Source of the DNA: Acanthaster planci
Taxonomy: Eukaryota > Echinodermata > Asteroidea > Valvatida > Acanthasteridae
Length of the DNA: 64,000 nucleotides
NCBI RefSeq assembly: GCF_001949145.1
Contig: NW_019091360.1
Location: 3,560,423-3,624,422 of the forward strand
Reading direction: 5' to 3'
Part shown: positions 24,428 through 36,605 of the stretch, piece after piece
Position numbering within the stretch: the first letter of the stretch is position 1
Layout of the letters: each line of letters starts with the position of its first letter
Translations under genes and position numbers: made by a program
Notes under the pieces: model-generated
Databases searched by the model: none
What the model was told of the DNA's origin: nothing
Seen by the model: the letters and a program-made list of their open reading frames with translations, nothing else

Positions 24428-25544
24428 TGTTCCAAGACCCAACATTTTTGTTGGTCTGATTTTCCCGTTCTTGTTTTTATAGATCAGCATTCATAGATAA
24501 ACAAATCCATAATTCATTCATGTATAGAGTCATACTTGTAGTCAAACAAAAAGCTTTTCTTCAGCATAAGGATGTTCTTTAAACCATTTGTCGTTTTCTT
24601 TTCAACTTGATTAATGGTCAGTTTTTGAAGTAAGAGTTGCCACTTTTGTCAATCAAATGTGTCAACTTTTTGGTGAGAGGGGTTGAGTTGTCATATTTTA
24701 GTTCTACAACTTATGGATATGAGTGCAACAAGTCTGATTTGGACCTCTTTAACTGGAATGAAAGAAAACAATGTGTCAGTAGAACACATAGATGTTATAC
24801 AGGTCTCTGCGGTCATCTGGATGTGAGATGAGGGTCTACAGGGACAGAAGTTTAGCATAACTTTGGTCCCTCCTACCCTTACTTACTTAAGCCTTGAAAA
24901 ATAATTTCTTCCTGCATCTGGTTGTGTTCCAACCATAATTCACTCTCCGGTAGCCCAGAGTCAGATTTTAAAATCATTTTCAGTCTTCTGAAGAAAAAAA
25001 AAATGCATCGGTTGATAAAATTCCTCAATCAGTTTGCAGCTGCAAAGCTGCACCCCATTCCACTTCTCTCTCAGCAAGAATTACTGTGAGCTCTCCAAAC
25101 TAAGATGGTAAATGCTGAATTCCTGAGAAGTCACAACCTCTCATCCACGGGTAATCAGATTGTGTTTAGGCCTCACAATACCCGCACCTCAATGCTGTGT
25201 CACTGCCAGTGTGGTCCATTAGTCTTTGGCTGTGCCCTCCTTAACCAATCAATAACTGGATGTTTTCTGTGCTGCGTCATTGGCCAGTTTTCTGTTCTTT
25301 TGCCAGCATGATGGTTTTTTTCATTTAGAGATGAAATTGTCCAACCAGCACATTCAGTAGTAAAACTGTAATTTATTCCAAGTAAATCAGCAACTTCACT
25401 TGCTAAAAAAATGGTATCCAGATTTATTTCCTTGCTTTTTTCTAAGTAGTAAATTTGGCAAAGGAGATGAAAAAAACCTGATTTTCATATTTCTCATGCA
25501 TTGATTTTGCCATCATCTTCATTTTGCCTGTGATCTCTTGACAG

Positions 25545-25696
25545 TGTTGAAACCACCACCACCACCTCCACAAAAGTGACCGCAATGTTTGGGCAGAGGT
25601 CCAAGTTCAAGGAAGACCCACCCAAGTTCAGTCAGCCGGTCAAGAGCGTGTCACTTGTCCAGGGAAAGCCAGCGTCCTTTGAGGCAGTCATTCAAG
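25545..25696 (+). CDS. Exon 15: Thr-rich linker and first part of Ig10
   Basis: A phase 2-1 exon encodes S-V-E-T-T-T-T-T-S-T-K-V-T, a basic M-F-G-Q-R-S-K-F-K-E, then strands A to B of Ig10 (D-P-P-K-F-S-Q-P-V, A-S-F-E-A-V-I-Q, no B-strand Cys). The Thr run resembles the one before Ig26. The Met could serve as a start for an internal transcript. Confidence 0.9.
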
Positions 25697-27321
25697 GTAT
25701 GGAGTACACTCTTGAATTCAGTTCAACATCGTACATCCAGAAAATGCTCATGCATGATCTCTATGTAAGGTATGTTAGTCATGTTGAGACAACAAAATAC
25801 ACTCTCTTTGCTTTCAGCTTCTTGCCAAAATAAAAGCAGAAGACGCAAATCCCCTTAAAGGAAAAAGAAACCATATTCATGTGTCATGCAGAAATCTTAG
25901 AAAGACTTAAAGATTCGTGAAAGCTTTTTCCTAGCAACCTATGGTTCTAGCAAACCCATTTAGGAAAAAAATAAAGAAACAAACAAAAGCAGTTCTGTCT
26001 GAAGGTGAAATTAAAGAGTTAATCTTTAAAGATCTTGGATTCTTGGATTATGAATCTTCTGCAATCAAGTTGCTTTTCAAATGAGTGACACATTTAACCT
26101 TCTATGCTGTCCTTGCTTGCAGTAGATGTAGTGTGAGTCCAAACATCAGTCTGTAACATCTATTTGTACCTTTTTATCACTTTTAAAGAAAGCAATCCAT
26201 TTTGCATGTGTGATCTCTCTTCGCATTCTTCCTTATGGGAGTTAAAGTCACACTGTAGAAGGAAAAACAGCGGTGACTTTGTCAAAACAAGATCAAACAC
26301 TCCACATTTATTGAGCTGTAATGATTTGAAGTGCTGACCTGACGTCACATGTGGGGGATATCACCAGAAACACCATGGCTTCTTCCTTATAAACAAGTTT
26401 GCTGGGTTTATTTTGCCGTCAAATCTGCTGCTTTTTCGTTTGCGTAGACATCGCAGCAGTTACACAACTTCTGCACTTAACCATTAACTGTGCACTGTTT
26501 GTACACCACTTGAATCGTGCCGTGGAGCGTGTGTGCCATCCTTTAAACTCAGTGCCCGAAGTAGCCGTGCAGATTGGCTTACTGTTTGTCCACAGCCAGC
26601 TCATGGCTGCTGACTCAGTACCTATCGTGTTGCCACTTCACCCATTCTGTTTTTGATCTCGAGCTTCATCTCCGCGAGTCTTTTTGCATTTCGTGCTTTT
26701 CTTAAAAGTCCCCTGAAAACATTCGCTCAGTTGTTTGATCTGCAGTGTGTGTATCACTATACTCTCGTTTGTTGTGTTGATCAAAAAAAGCCTAAAAGGT
26801 CTGAACAACAATAAATTTCCAGTTATGAATATAAACCTTCCTTTCATTTATGCATCAGTCACACCACAGCACCATTTGTTGAGATCATTTGGGTATGAAC
26901 AATATTTATATGTGTGTGCATACATAAGTGCAGTGTATCGAAATTAAAATTGAAAGTGAACAATCGATCTTTCTGATGATACATGTATCTCAAATGCTAG
27001 ATTGAGTGGTTTCAAAAGCAATTTTGATCTTCGCCAAATATCAGGCTCATTTTCTCCCCATCAAAAGTTCAAGGTTGTATGCAATGTCATACCCACTTTA
27101 CATATTTTATTGTCAATGTCAAGATCCTGTTTTTTTTTTGCAATTTTCTCATCTCTTTCTCATGCAAATTCCATTGTAATTCATGCTTGCAGTAGAGATT
27201 GCAAACTCTCTGTTGACTTTTGCAGTTGTCTGTTGGCTCAGTGCTGTTATAGAAACTGTCTCGTCTTCTCTCTTCTTGTCCGTTTCTTTCAAACGCTCCT
27301 CCCCCCCCTCACTCTGACCAG
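25697..27321 (+). other. 1.6-kb intron inside Ig10
   Basis: AT-rich with a GC-richer patch near 26440-26700. ORFs of up to 109 codons there resemble nothing I know, and no consistent splice borders surround them. I see no repeat. Confidence 0.55.
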
Positions 27322-27519
27322 GCAACCCTGAGCCAAGTGTCCGATGGTTTAAGGATGACACTGAACTGAGAAACTCCCCCAAATACCAAATAGGCCTCAA
27401 AGCGGGCCATGCCTCCCTCCGCATCCCCAAAGTCACTGCTGCTGATGCAGGGAAGATTAAGTGCGAGGCCAGAAACTCTGTTGGCACAGCTGTGTCCACC
27501 GCTGAACTGGTAGTCAAAG
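27322..27519 (+). CDS. Exon 16: second part of Ig10
   Basis: A phase 1-1 exon reads G-N-P-E-P-S-V-R-W-F-K-D-D, then T-A-A-D-A-G-K-I-K-C with the F-strand Cys, closing A-E-L-V-V-K-G. The polypyrimidine tract before it is long and C-rich. The 971-base intron after it shows nothing recognisable. Confidence 0.94.
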
Positions 27520-28490
27520 GTTAGTCCCTGAGATGGTGGCTGGGATCATGCAGGGCCTGTATCATGCTGCCTTTGTATTTTCTCTGGTACTGTTGCTTTT
27601 TGTCTTATTCCTACCAAAGCTAACAGTTTCTTGGTATTTACACTTACAACAAGTGCAGTCATTGCCAGCCTTTACCAGTGATTTCTTGGTGAATATTCAC
27701 AGAAACATTGCTGTGTTTTGCAATGGTTCCATATTGGAACAGAGCCCTGGTTTATGCAGGGGAATGAGCAACTTAATATGGATGATTTTTTTTTTCATTC
27801 CTTACCCAGTCTAATTAAACTTGTTAATGTGAATCCCCCCAAATGAAGCCAAACCTAGTGGTACCATGGATGATGCTGTGGGTTTGATATGGAAACAGCC
27901 CTGACTACAAAGTATTGTAGATGCATGTAATATATGCTTGCTTGCTTTCTGTGTCGAGCTTGATGTGTTGTGGTTTTAGCAGTTAATATGCATGATATTT
28001 CTCTCCGGCACATGTCCAAGATTGGATTTGGATTTGTTGAAATTTTCTTTAAGAACGAGTGTATTACCCTGCTCAATCAGATTAACTATTTTTATGTTAT
28101 TGACCTGCTGCTAAGGAATGGCAAGTGTATTTTGTTACTGTTGTTGGAAATATAATTGATTGAATCCTTCCTTGCAGAAAAGGGAAACTGTTAACTGATC
28201 TCTGCAGATTTTTCCTTTTGTTGTGCCATTATATTTGTTGTACTTGAATAATGTCGTGCTCTCAAGTTTTATGACAAATAGATTCAAGAAATGAAATAAG
28301 CTTGTTTTCTGTTAACCTCAAGGTGGAAATTGATTAAAGATGCACGTGACACCTGTTTTGTTCAGTTTCTTTTGAATTTTGGTTGTATTGTTGAATAACC
28401 TGCATGCAATCAGTATGACTGACCAGTTAAGCCAATTAGAACTATGTATCTTTTTTAAATGTTCTGTTTGGCATGACTTTGTATCGGCAG

Positions 28491-28778
28491 ATGTCACAGA
28501 CGCACCTCGCTTCACCCAACGCCTTCAGAGCCAGCAGGTTAGGGAAGGTGACAGGGTCTGCTTTGAGGTGACGGTTTCTGGTCTCCCCGCCCCAACCGTC
28601 TCCTGGTTCCACAACAAGGACCAGCTGAAATCCTCAGCTGACATCCAGATTGGTCGGGATGGTGACCGGTGTACACTGACCATCCCAGAGGTCTTTGATG
28701 AGGACGCCGGAGAGTACACGGTCAGAGCGGAGAATGCGGCTGGAGTAGCGTCCAGTCAGGCTCAGCTGAATGTCAGCA
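28491..28778 (+). CDS. Exon 17: Ig11, complete domain in one exon
   Basis: A 288-base, phase 1-1 exon reads D-V-T-D-A-P-R-F-T-Q-R-L, B strand V-C-F-E-V-T-V (Cys shifted by two positions), strand C V-S-W-F-H-N-K and F-D-E-D-A-G-E-Y-T-V without the F-strand Cys. Donor GTAAGT. The 573-base intron shows nothing. Confidence 0.94.
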
Positions 28779-29351
28779 GTAAGTATGGAGGGACACAAAT
28801 CGTTGATATGAAACTGTAGTCACTGTAACATGAAAATTCATCTGTGTAAATCTTAAATCCAATTCCTAGTGTAACGTGATGTGAACACTGAATACTTGAA
28901 GCAGGCATTTATACTGAAAACTTAGGGCTTCATCAGCAGGTTGATAAAAATGAGTTTAGTTGACTAGTTTGGATTGCAAACTGGAGCTTGTAAATGAGCC
29001 AGGTTGGTACTCCGTCAGCACATGCTCAAAATGAAGGGGGTCGGATGTTACTTAAGATCAGCAGTACATGTATGATGTCAGTGCCAACATGGCAGCTGTG
29101 TGCTACCCCACACATATTGAATGTGGTAGAGCTGGCATGCTTTGTTCTCAAATGGCCTTGGCTTTTTTAAATGGCTCACTGTACATATTTGAAAGTCGCA
29201 AAGGAAAATAAAGTATTGAATACCTAATACTCCTAAAGAAAGGAAGAACCACTGCACCTGACTTTGGAGTTGCTGTAATATGTGAAGTTACCAGGCCAGC
29301 CCATTTGGTAATTGGGATTGAAGTGACCGAGTCATGCTTGTTCCTTGACAG

Positions 29352-29479
29352 GTGCCAAAGGTCAGAAGGGTCCCATCCCTGCTGCGAAAGTGACAAAGGA
29401 GCAGGATGCTGTATCACACACTGCACCACCACCACCACCACCACAAAGTGTGCAGCTGTCTGCTCCAGTGTTCACTAAG
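29352..29479 (+). CDS. Exon 18: Pro-rich linker before Ig12
   Basis: A phase 1-0 exon encodes a Lys/Ala linker (A-K-G-Q-K-G-P-I-P-A-A-K), a run of six prolines and S-A-P-V-F-T-K, the A strand of Ig12. The proline run comes from a CCA/CACCACC repeat that may vary in length. A poly-Pro stretch could bind SH3 or profilin-like partners, but that is only an inference. The 485-base intron shows nothing. Confidence 0.9.
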
Positions 29480-29964
29480 GTAAGTTGTCATGATATGGAA
29501 GGATTTGGTACTCCAGTGAGCGGACACTGTTACTCTACCTTAAGGCTGAATGTGATGTATAGAGAAGTGCAAGGAACATTTCACTGCACAGGTTGAAATT
29601 TTGTTTTCAAAAATGGCGTAAAGGGTTCGGGTTACAAATTTCCAGCTGGGCAGAGAAAATTGATCAAAGAAGAATCAAAACCAGCAGTCACCATGGAAGA
29701 GTCGCTAAACCCTAAGACATTTCTGGATTCTTCAAAACCACTTGGATGGTTTGAAGGATAATTAGGATTGGAAAATGTAGAGCACAACCACTACCATATT
29801 ACTTGATGCCTCTTGGAAACAGAGAACGTGCCTTTGGGTTCCTGAACAATGGAGGAATCAGGAAAGTCCCTTGGAAAAATTCATCGGGAGTCCAGGAGAA
29901 AAACCTATTCCATTTCGGAACTTGTTTTGTTTTATGTCATAATTTTGTGTTGTTTTGTTGACAG

Positions 29965-30223
29965 CCCCTTTCTGATGTCCACACCAAAGAAGGGCAATCC
30001 ACCACATTGTCCTGCACCCTCAAAGGCCAGCCCCAACCGACCATTGCCTGGTACCGTGAGGGATCCAAGATTGAGCCAAGCCTGGACTTTGAGATGGGTT
30101 ACAGCAATGGTGTAGCCACCCTGACCATACCTGAGGTCTTCATGGATGACGCGGGGAAGTTCACCTGCACCGCTACCAACCCAGCTGGTAGCAGATCAAC
30201 CTCCTGCCAACTGAGAGTAACAG
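29965..30223 (+). CDS. Exon 19: Ig12 body
   Basis: A phase 0-1 exon with both Cys (L-S-C-T-L, F-T-C-T-A), Trp in I-A-W-Y-R-E-G and F-M-D-D-A-G-K-F. The split lies in the A strand, unlike its neighbours. Donor GTGAGC; the 591-base intron shows nothing. Confidence 0.94.
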
Positions 30224-30814
30224 GTGAGCCCATGAATAGTCCTTACTTATTTTGTTATAAAAATGTATTCTGAAAGCAGCCTTTTTAAAGGCAGCTAATG
30301 TATATCATCTACAGTGAGTCCGAACAATTAATTTTTCTTGCAGTTTTACTTTGTTGCATTTTTGTAGTGTGTGATTCACTGAGACTGAAAGAATAATTCA
30401 TCAGTTTGGAAACATTTGTTGGACTCTCAGCCTACACCTTAAACAAGGGGGAGAAACCCCTGTCTTGAAACTCAGTAAGGTTGATCACTATACAAACATG
30501 CATACTTTTTTCTGCTTCTGTTCGGATTTACTAAAACTGAATATTCGAATAATCAATGGCATTGAAGGTTGAATATTTGAATAGCCAGTGGTTCAAATTG
30601 TTCAGTCTCACTCCTGGGATGGGTTAATTGGATTTAGAAATGACAAAATGCTACATAAGGACACATTCTGGCTGATTATTAAGACCTTTGAAGTTTGATA
30701 ATGCTTCACAAAACCATTTCAAAGAGCCAAACCTTGTAATTCCTTCATAAATGTGTCATAATTATTTAAAGTGTGGAACCTTTTTATTTGAACTGGATAA
30801 CTCTTTTTCCTCAG

Positions 30815-31028
30815 GATCTGGGAAACCCCAGACCAATGCCCTAAACAGCGTCCCTTCAGCTGACAGCAAGACGCCCTCTGCTGGCGACGTCAAGCCGGAG
30901 TTTGTCAAAGAGATGCAGCCGATGCGTTTCAACGAGGGCATGACTTGCCGCTTTGACTGCACTGTCAAAGGGAAACCCTTTCCGGAGATCACTTGGTTGA
31001 GGAACGGTGCCCCCATCGCAGGGTATAG
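30815..31028 (+). CDS. Exon 20: linker and first half of Ig13
   Basis: A phase 1-2 exon starts with a polar linker (G-S-G-K-P-Q-T-N-A-L-N-S-V-P-S), then K-P-E-F-V-K-E-M, Cys in R-F-D-C-T-V, strand C I-T-W-L-R-N-G and A-G-Y. It is split inside an Arg codon at donor GTAGGT. The 1,033-base intron after it shows nothing recognisable. Confidence 0.93.
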
Positions 31029-32061
31029 GTAGGTCAAGAAACAGCATTCAGGATTGTTTCATATTATGGGTTTTGCCCTTACTCAACATGCATACTTGTA
31101 TTTATAAACACTGTATACTCTTGGACAAGTACTGAGTATACGTTGGGTGAGGACAAAACCGGTAAAATAAAGTTAACATCTCCTCAATGCAGAGTACATC
31201 TTGAAAAAAGATTGTTTTAGTCTGTCTATCGAGCTTAAGTTTAAAAATTCATGATCTGTCTACAAACTTATTATTACTTTTCTTGGTTTCTTGTCATGTT
31301 TTTTCCAGTCAGTGTGTTTGTGGCAAATCAAACCTCTTAGATGTTCATGTGTATAAAATTCTTCCCAACTCGCAAAGAATGAAACTAAAATTAAACTAGT
31401 AATTTGATTAAATATGAAAGCTCTTTCTCTTCAGTTCTGAAATAAAAATAATCAAACCATTGTTTCAGATCTTAATGTATGTCCACAATATGAACTGAAA
31501 CTAAATTTATCATGCACCAATATATTAGGAAATGCCTTTGTAAATGATACAATGCTCGATTTCGAAACACCCAACTAGTTAGCAAATAAGATTCCCTTTT
31601 GTTTATGTCAGCAGTTTAACATTTGGTACAAATTTGAATGAGAGGTAGACCTGATATACAGTATCGTGGTGATAGATTAAGATGTATAGATAGGCTTAAC
31701 CTTCTTGAACCACGACTTCGCTGCTTGCAGTAGCTAGAGGCTACAGATTAGCTTCTGCTCCAAGTTACTCTCTTAGCAGTCACTATTCAATAAAAGAATG
31801 CTTCGATCCTCATTTTAAAAAAGGGTACCAAAAGTGTAGCATTGTTTACAGTATTATCTTCAAGGAAATTTGGAGTTTAAATGATTTGTAGACTTCTGGC
31901 AAAAAGAGCTGAAAACTTTGGCATCATCAATTTGGAGGCCGCTGATTTGTTTGCTGAATTCTTGTGTGGATCAGGCAAAATTTGTAATAGAGTTGCTTGA
32001 GGCCACTGATAATTGTTTCATTAAGGGCTTAGTGATTATGTCATCGATCGTCTTTGTGTAG

Positions 32062-32204
32062 GTTCATCCCAAGACAAGACATCAAGACAGGCTTTGTCTC
32101 CTTGGAGATCACCATGATGTTGGATGATGACATCGGAGAGTACACCTGCATTGCCAAGAACGGTGCAGGGGAGGCAGTCTGCAAAGCTTTGCTCATGACT
32201 GAAG
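32062..32204 (+). CDS. Exon 21: second half of Ig13
   Basis: A phase 2-1 exon reads F-I-P-R-Q-D-I-K-T-G-F-V-S-L-E-I, then D-D-D-I-G-E-Y-T-C (Ile instead of Ala/Ser before Gly) and closes A-L-L-M-T-E-G. Both Cys are present in the joined domain. Confidence 0.93.
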
Positions 32205-32303
32205 GTAAAACTCAACCAAAGAGCTAAGTTTACGGGAAAAAAAGCTGAAACACTAAAATGATTGACTTATCGCTGACTTTATTGTTGTTTACGTTCTCGG
32301 CAG

Positions 32304-32476
32304 CCAATTACAACCGATGGGCACGTCAGAAGTATGAGGAGCAAGTCCGTTCCCGGCCTCAAGACCAAGAGTACTACGCAGATTATCAGGAAGGCCCCTT
32401 GTCACCCAGCAGGGCTACTCTCCATGGGGGCAGTGTTGACCAGGAGGGCAATGTCTACCATGATGTCGATCAGGAG
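32304..32476 (+). CDS. Exon 22: non-Ig linker rich in Tyr, Gln and Arg
   Basis: A phase 1-0 exon encodes 58 residues that fit no Ig: A-N-Y-N-R-W-A-R-Q-K-Y-E-E-Q-V-R, then Q-E-Y-Y-A-D-Y-Q-E and an S-P-S-R stretch. The first part could be helical. It opens the region of phase-0 cassette exons. The 768-base intron after it shows nothing. Confidence 0.88.
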
Positions 32477-33244
32477 GTAAACAACTATCAATAATCTCTA
32501 TTGTTTTTTTGGTTTAAGATTAAAACTTAACAAAGGTGCATGTTGGTATTTTCTGCTGTTGAATCTGTGGAGATGGAATTGTTGCTGCTGCTTGCATTGC
32601 ATTCTTTCTGAAACATTTGGCAGAATAAATGTGTTTGAATTTCTTCCACATCATTTGTTGCATCTTTGATTTTTTTCCGTTGGCAAAAGTTGCAGCATTA
32701 TGAGATTTTTCCATGCAGTTTAAATAAGCTGCCTCTCTCAGAAACATTTCCTACGTGGTTAAAGCGATTATGCTGTAAAAAGATTGTAGGTTGAGCTCGC
32801 CAGCAACTTTTGCAGAAAACTGCGTAGTGATCATTATTTAAATGGGAGAAAGTGTGAGTGAAAGAGGTTATTGATTTTAATAAGCATTTTTGTACTCTAC
32901 CTGGCATGAATTACTTCCGCTCTGGAGTTGGCAATTTATTGTGAAACTCACTTGAAACTCTGGGCCACCGTAGCATTGATAAGAAAGAAAAGTAGTTTGT
33001 ATTGTTGAAAGCTGATGCCAATTTGTAACAAAGCATTGTGACTGCCCCCGCAATTGGTACTAAATTTGATCCTGTCTTCCCTTGTCTGACCAGTGCCTTG
33101 GACAGCTCCCCCCAACCCTCTTTATTTTTTTCCCCTCCTTGGTTCTCAGTACTCCTGAAACCAAGATTCTCCAACACTCACCATGGAGTGCATGGTTTTT
33201 ATTTCCTTTCTCCTCGTTCCAACCGCATCTTTTCACCCCACTAG

Positions 33245-33364
33245 GGTTACAAAATTTCCCCGTTTGAGAAGCGTCTTTTGCAGGAGGTAGCTTACAGGGA
33301 GAGGTCCCTCCCAAAACCTGCGGGTGAGGCGGGCGGCGGCCAGAAAAGTATACAGTCAGCTGAG
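33245..33364 (+). CDS. Exon 23: SPFE-motif cassette 1 (40 residues)
   Basis: A phase 0-0 exon begins G-Y-K-I-S-P-F-E-K-R-L-L-Q-E-V and Y-R-E-R-S, then a Gly/Ala-rich tail. The acceptor has a long C/T tract ending CCCACTAG; the donor is GTATAC. An earlier in-frame donor (GAG/GTAGCT at 33295) would cut the exon after Q-E. Exons 24 and 25 carry the same motif and exon 26 a diverged one. I do not recognise the motif from a named family. Confidence 0.85.
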
Positions 33365-34340
33365 GTATACTGTTGCTATGACAACCATTTGTTGCTATTT
33401 CAACACCCTGTTGCCATGCCAGTCATCTGTTGCATGAGTTAGATCATTAGCTGGCATGTCAACCTGACAATCATCGGATACTGTATGTTGTCATCTAATA
33501 TCCAATTGTATTGCACAATTAGTTTCTTTATTTAGGAAAGGTAGAGCTCACCCTTTTGTGACTATTCATTTGTCACTTGTCACTTCATTTTGTTTTCTGT
33601 AGGTGTACAGCAACAGCCAGTTTGCTTTTGCCTCAAAAAAGCAGACTTGAAAAACATTTGCTTTGTTCTTTGTTTCTTAGTTCATGTACTAACATTAATT
33701 TTTTTTGAGTGTTAAAGATGTGAGTTTACAATTTGAGGTGAAGATTATGTACAGTGTGAGAGTGAACAAATACTCTGTTTTGTCAGAAAATATTTATTTG
33801 TATTTGTGGAAGCTGTTTCTATCTGATTCATCTTCTGTGTTTTTTGCAGTGCTGTATATATATCAAATATAGCATATGTTTGTCTCCGTGAAATTTACTG
33901 TTCATTCAACTTCATGCCATTATAAACATAGTCATTCTGTTTCAGGTGCGGAGAGTGCTGTTCATGTTGCAATTTGAAGTGAATCAATACTCCAGACACT
34001 TTTTTGTATTTTAACTCGTAGTAGATGTTTCCAGTTCTCTGTATGGAATGTAATTTAGTGGGCCACATGGGAGGCTAATGTGAGTGAAGTCAATATCGTC
34101 ACGACTATATACGAGTACAAAACCTTCAGGTTGGATGAAGGTTTCAGGGCTGTTTATTTTCAATTCTAGAGTTTTTTCTCAAGACTGATTTCTTTTCTTC
34201 GGGGCATTTTTCATTGGAGTTACCAAACCATGTCTGCAGTGCTTTCTGTGCAGTCAGTCTTTGCTTTCATTCTTAAGGTTGACATTATTACTTCATAATT
34301 TATGATGTAATTCATCATAATGCGCCATTTTACATCGCAG

Positions 34341-34436
34341 GGATTCAAACCATCACCCTTTGAAAAACGCTTAATGAGGGAGGTCCAGTTGAGAGAACAA
34401 TCGGCTGATCCATCCCCGCCTTGCCCCGGCGAGCAG
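34341..34436 (+). CDS. Exon 24: SPFE-motif cassette 2 (32 residues)
   Basis: A phase 0-0 exon begins G-F-K-P-S-P-F-E-K-R-L-M-R-E-V and L-R-E-Q-S, ending in a Pro-rich tail (P-S-P-P-C-P). The acceptor is TTTACATCGCAG and the donor GTAGAC. It can be skipped without a frame shift. The introns before (976 bases) and after (718 bases) show nothing I recognise. Confidence 0.88.
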
Positions 34437-35154
34437 GTAGACACTCATCACCATTCAGCATGGTGTGCTTCTCCCCCCCCCCATTTCCCCACTGTTTCCC
34501 CACCCTATAAGTAGCATATGCACTTAAGGATGCGGGCATTCTGTAAGACAGGCTGTGTTACTGTCATGTTCTTGGAAAAAACTCATTGAGTACAAGAACA
34601 ATTAAATGTGTTTCTAACATTGGAGCTTCCAGCATTTAGTGTGAAAAGAGACATGCAGGTTGTTGAGAATGTGGAAAATGTTCATGTTTAGGTTTCCATT
34701 CTGCCACACTCTTTTACAGGAAAATAAAATAATATAAGAAAAAAATATTTCCTGGACTACAGAGATGTAGTTTGAAATTTCTCCCCCCGATGTGTGTCAT
34801 GCATGCCAAACAGTTGCCTGTAAATATTTTATTGTGCAGTTGTAGGGTGTGTTTTGTTATAATCCATTAAACATGAACCATGGCAAGGTCCGTTTGAAGA
34901 TCTTTGCTTGTGTTCTTAATATTTTTGAGATGGTGAAAAGAATGGTTACTGTAGCATTTTGCAAACCTCATTTTCCAAGTCACAAAGTTTATTGCATGGC
35001 CTTACCCTCCTGTGCTTTGCTCTAGTCCTTATATCATTCGTGGTAGGTGCCTCCTCCCTATTTCCTTCCAGCGCTGTTCGTGCATCAGTGAAACTTCTGT
35101 AGTTTTGATGAGTCAAAAAGGGATCAGTGGCTAACCAACTGTTCCTATCAACAG

Positions 35155-35256
35155 GTGTATAAAGTGTCACCGTTTGAAACTAGACTTCAGAAAGAGATAA
35201 ACATGAGAGACCGTCGTCGGGCGTCGGCTGACTACCCAGACATGGCACCAGCGGGG
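35155..35256 (+). CDS. Exon 25: SPFE-motif cassette 3 (34 residues)
   Basis: A phase 0-0 exon begins V-Y-K-V-S-P-F-E-T-R-L-Q-K-E-I and M-R-D-R-R-R, then a Ser/Pro/Asp tail. The donor GTCTGT is weak, which would suit regulated splicing, or the true end may differ slightly. The 1,130-base intron after it shows nothing recognisable. Confidence 0.8.
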
Positions 35257-36386
35257 GTCTGTTCAGATGTTCCTTTCTTGGCATGGTGTGGCCTGTTGAG
35301 TTCTGAACTTGATGTCAAATACTGACATACTTATTGTTTGATTTTGAGAGCATATGCCAGTTCATTGTGGCTCTTTGGTGAGCCTTTATTTGAGGAGACT
35401 GCCTACAGCCAGAGAGAGAAAGATAAATCTTGTTTTGAAAATTTTTTGAAATGAACTTAACCAATTTAGGAAGTAAAAGAATTTGGACACTCAGTGTCAT
35501 TAATCTGTAACATTGTTTTCATTATCGCATCATCAAGAATTGTGTCCTGTGTTGCATGGATGAAAGGATGTGTATTTAACTTTCAGTGTTTTAAAGATAC
35601 ATCGATATAGTTCTTTGAAACTATTTTTTACGAACTGAGGTGTGAGTAATTACTATTTTGTTGAATGAAGTGTCTTGATGTAAGTCTGAGTGATTTGTTA
35701 GCATGAGTTTGCCAGGCATGTTGCTTCTACTGTGAATAGTAGGCAATGTAAGGAAAGACTTTTTTATTTTCCCCTTGTGTAATAGACCAGATGCCTTGCT
35801 ACTCCATGAAGCAAGCATTCACTAACACTGCTGTCATTGAGATTATTAGTGTCATTTAGTGTGTATGTATTTCCATGTAGAGTTTAAAATTAAACGAAAG
35901 TCACAAGTCATTATTAGCTTATTGGACCTTTTAGGCAGAAAGTGAAAATAATGAACTTTGATTCCATTCAAAACTGTAACACTGAAAAAACATCATGCAT
36001 TCTTGCTTCCAGCATCCATTTTCAAAGGCCAACCCATATTAATTGTTTTTTTTAGGAAAATAAATTCATTGCAAGGGATTTAGTCCAGAAAATGACAAAG
36101 ATCTGTGTTCAACTATGCAATATACTGCATTTCTACAAGGTTTTCATGACCTTTGTGGCATCGCAAATTGCATTGTGAAGATCAGAGCCTCCATTTTAGG
36201 AGTTCTCTTGACCAGTAGTGCCATTGCTTCGAGAAATTCTTGTTGGAACAGATTAACATATTTTAGACACTTGAAAAGCTCAAATGCACTCACTTTTATG
36301 AATTGCAAACTCCCGCATACAAGTGCTGTTTAGGTCAGTTATTTCTTGTAGTCTGATTCCAAGGTGTTCTGGTCTCCTCTTCACAG

Positions 36387-36605
36387 CCTTTCAGTGTGCC
36401 GGCCTTCGAAGCCAAGCTGCTGCAGGACCCCAACTTGCCAGGCATGGTGACTGAGACTGAGACAGAGACCGAGCTATCAGGCATGGAGACAGATGCTGAG
36501 AGATCTGGCGCCCCGTGCTTTGTCAAGGAGTTGAGGAACTTCAAGGTTTTGGAAGGAAGCCCATTCACCTTCAGCTGCAGGGTTGAAGGCTCCCCCAAAC
36601 CAACC
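36387..36605 (+). CDS. Exon 26: diverged SPFE motif, acidic linker, first half of Ig14
   Basis: A phase 0-0 exon starts P-F-S-V-P-A-F-E-A-K-L-L-Q-D, aligning with the SPFE cassettes. It continues with a T-E-T-E-T-E-T-E acidic run and Ig14 strands A to B (C-F-V-K-E-L, F-S-C-R-V). It ends before the strand C Trp. The motif here is fused to an Ig exon, so this copy cannot be skipped alone. The 627-base intron shows nothing. Confidence 0.9.

Larger units (their letters stand above)
17012..25544 (+). other. 8.5-kb intron, the longest in the window
   Basis: It contains a promoter-like, exon-like segment (20204-20656) and a degenerate tandem repeat (24245-24427). A 9-base inverted repeat (GCATACCAG at 22318, CTGGTATGC at 22352) could fold into a hairpin. 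I found no Ig exon on either strand. Confidence 0.6.

Noticed and set aside
26399-27331. Open frames of 85-122 codons on both strands before exon 16
   Set aside because: No domain similarity. The minus-strand frame is the shadow of the real exon 16, and the plus-strand frames have no matching splice borders.
33601-33648. A possible further SPFE-type cassette (V-Y-S-N-S-Q-F-A-F-A) after TTTTCTGTAG
   Set aside because: It lacks P-F-E-x-R-L, reaches a stop after 15 codons and has no donor.
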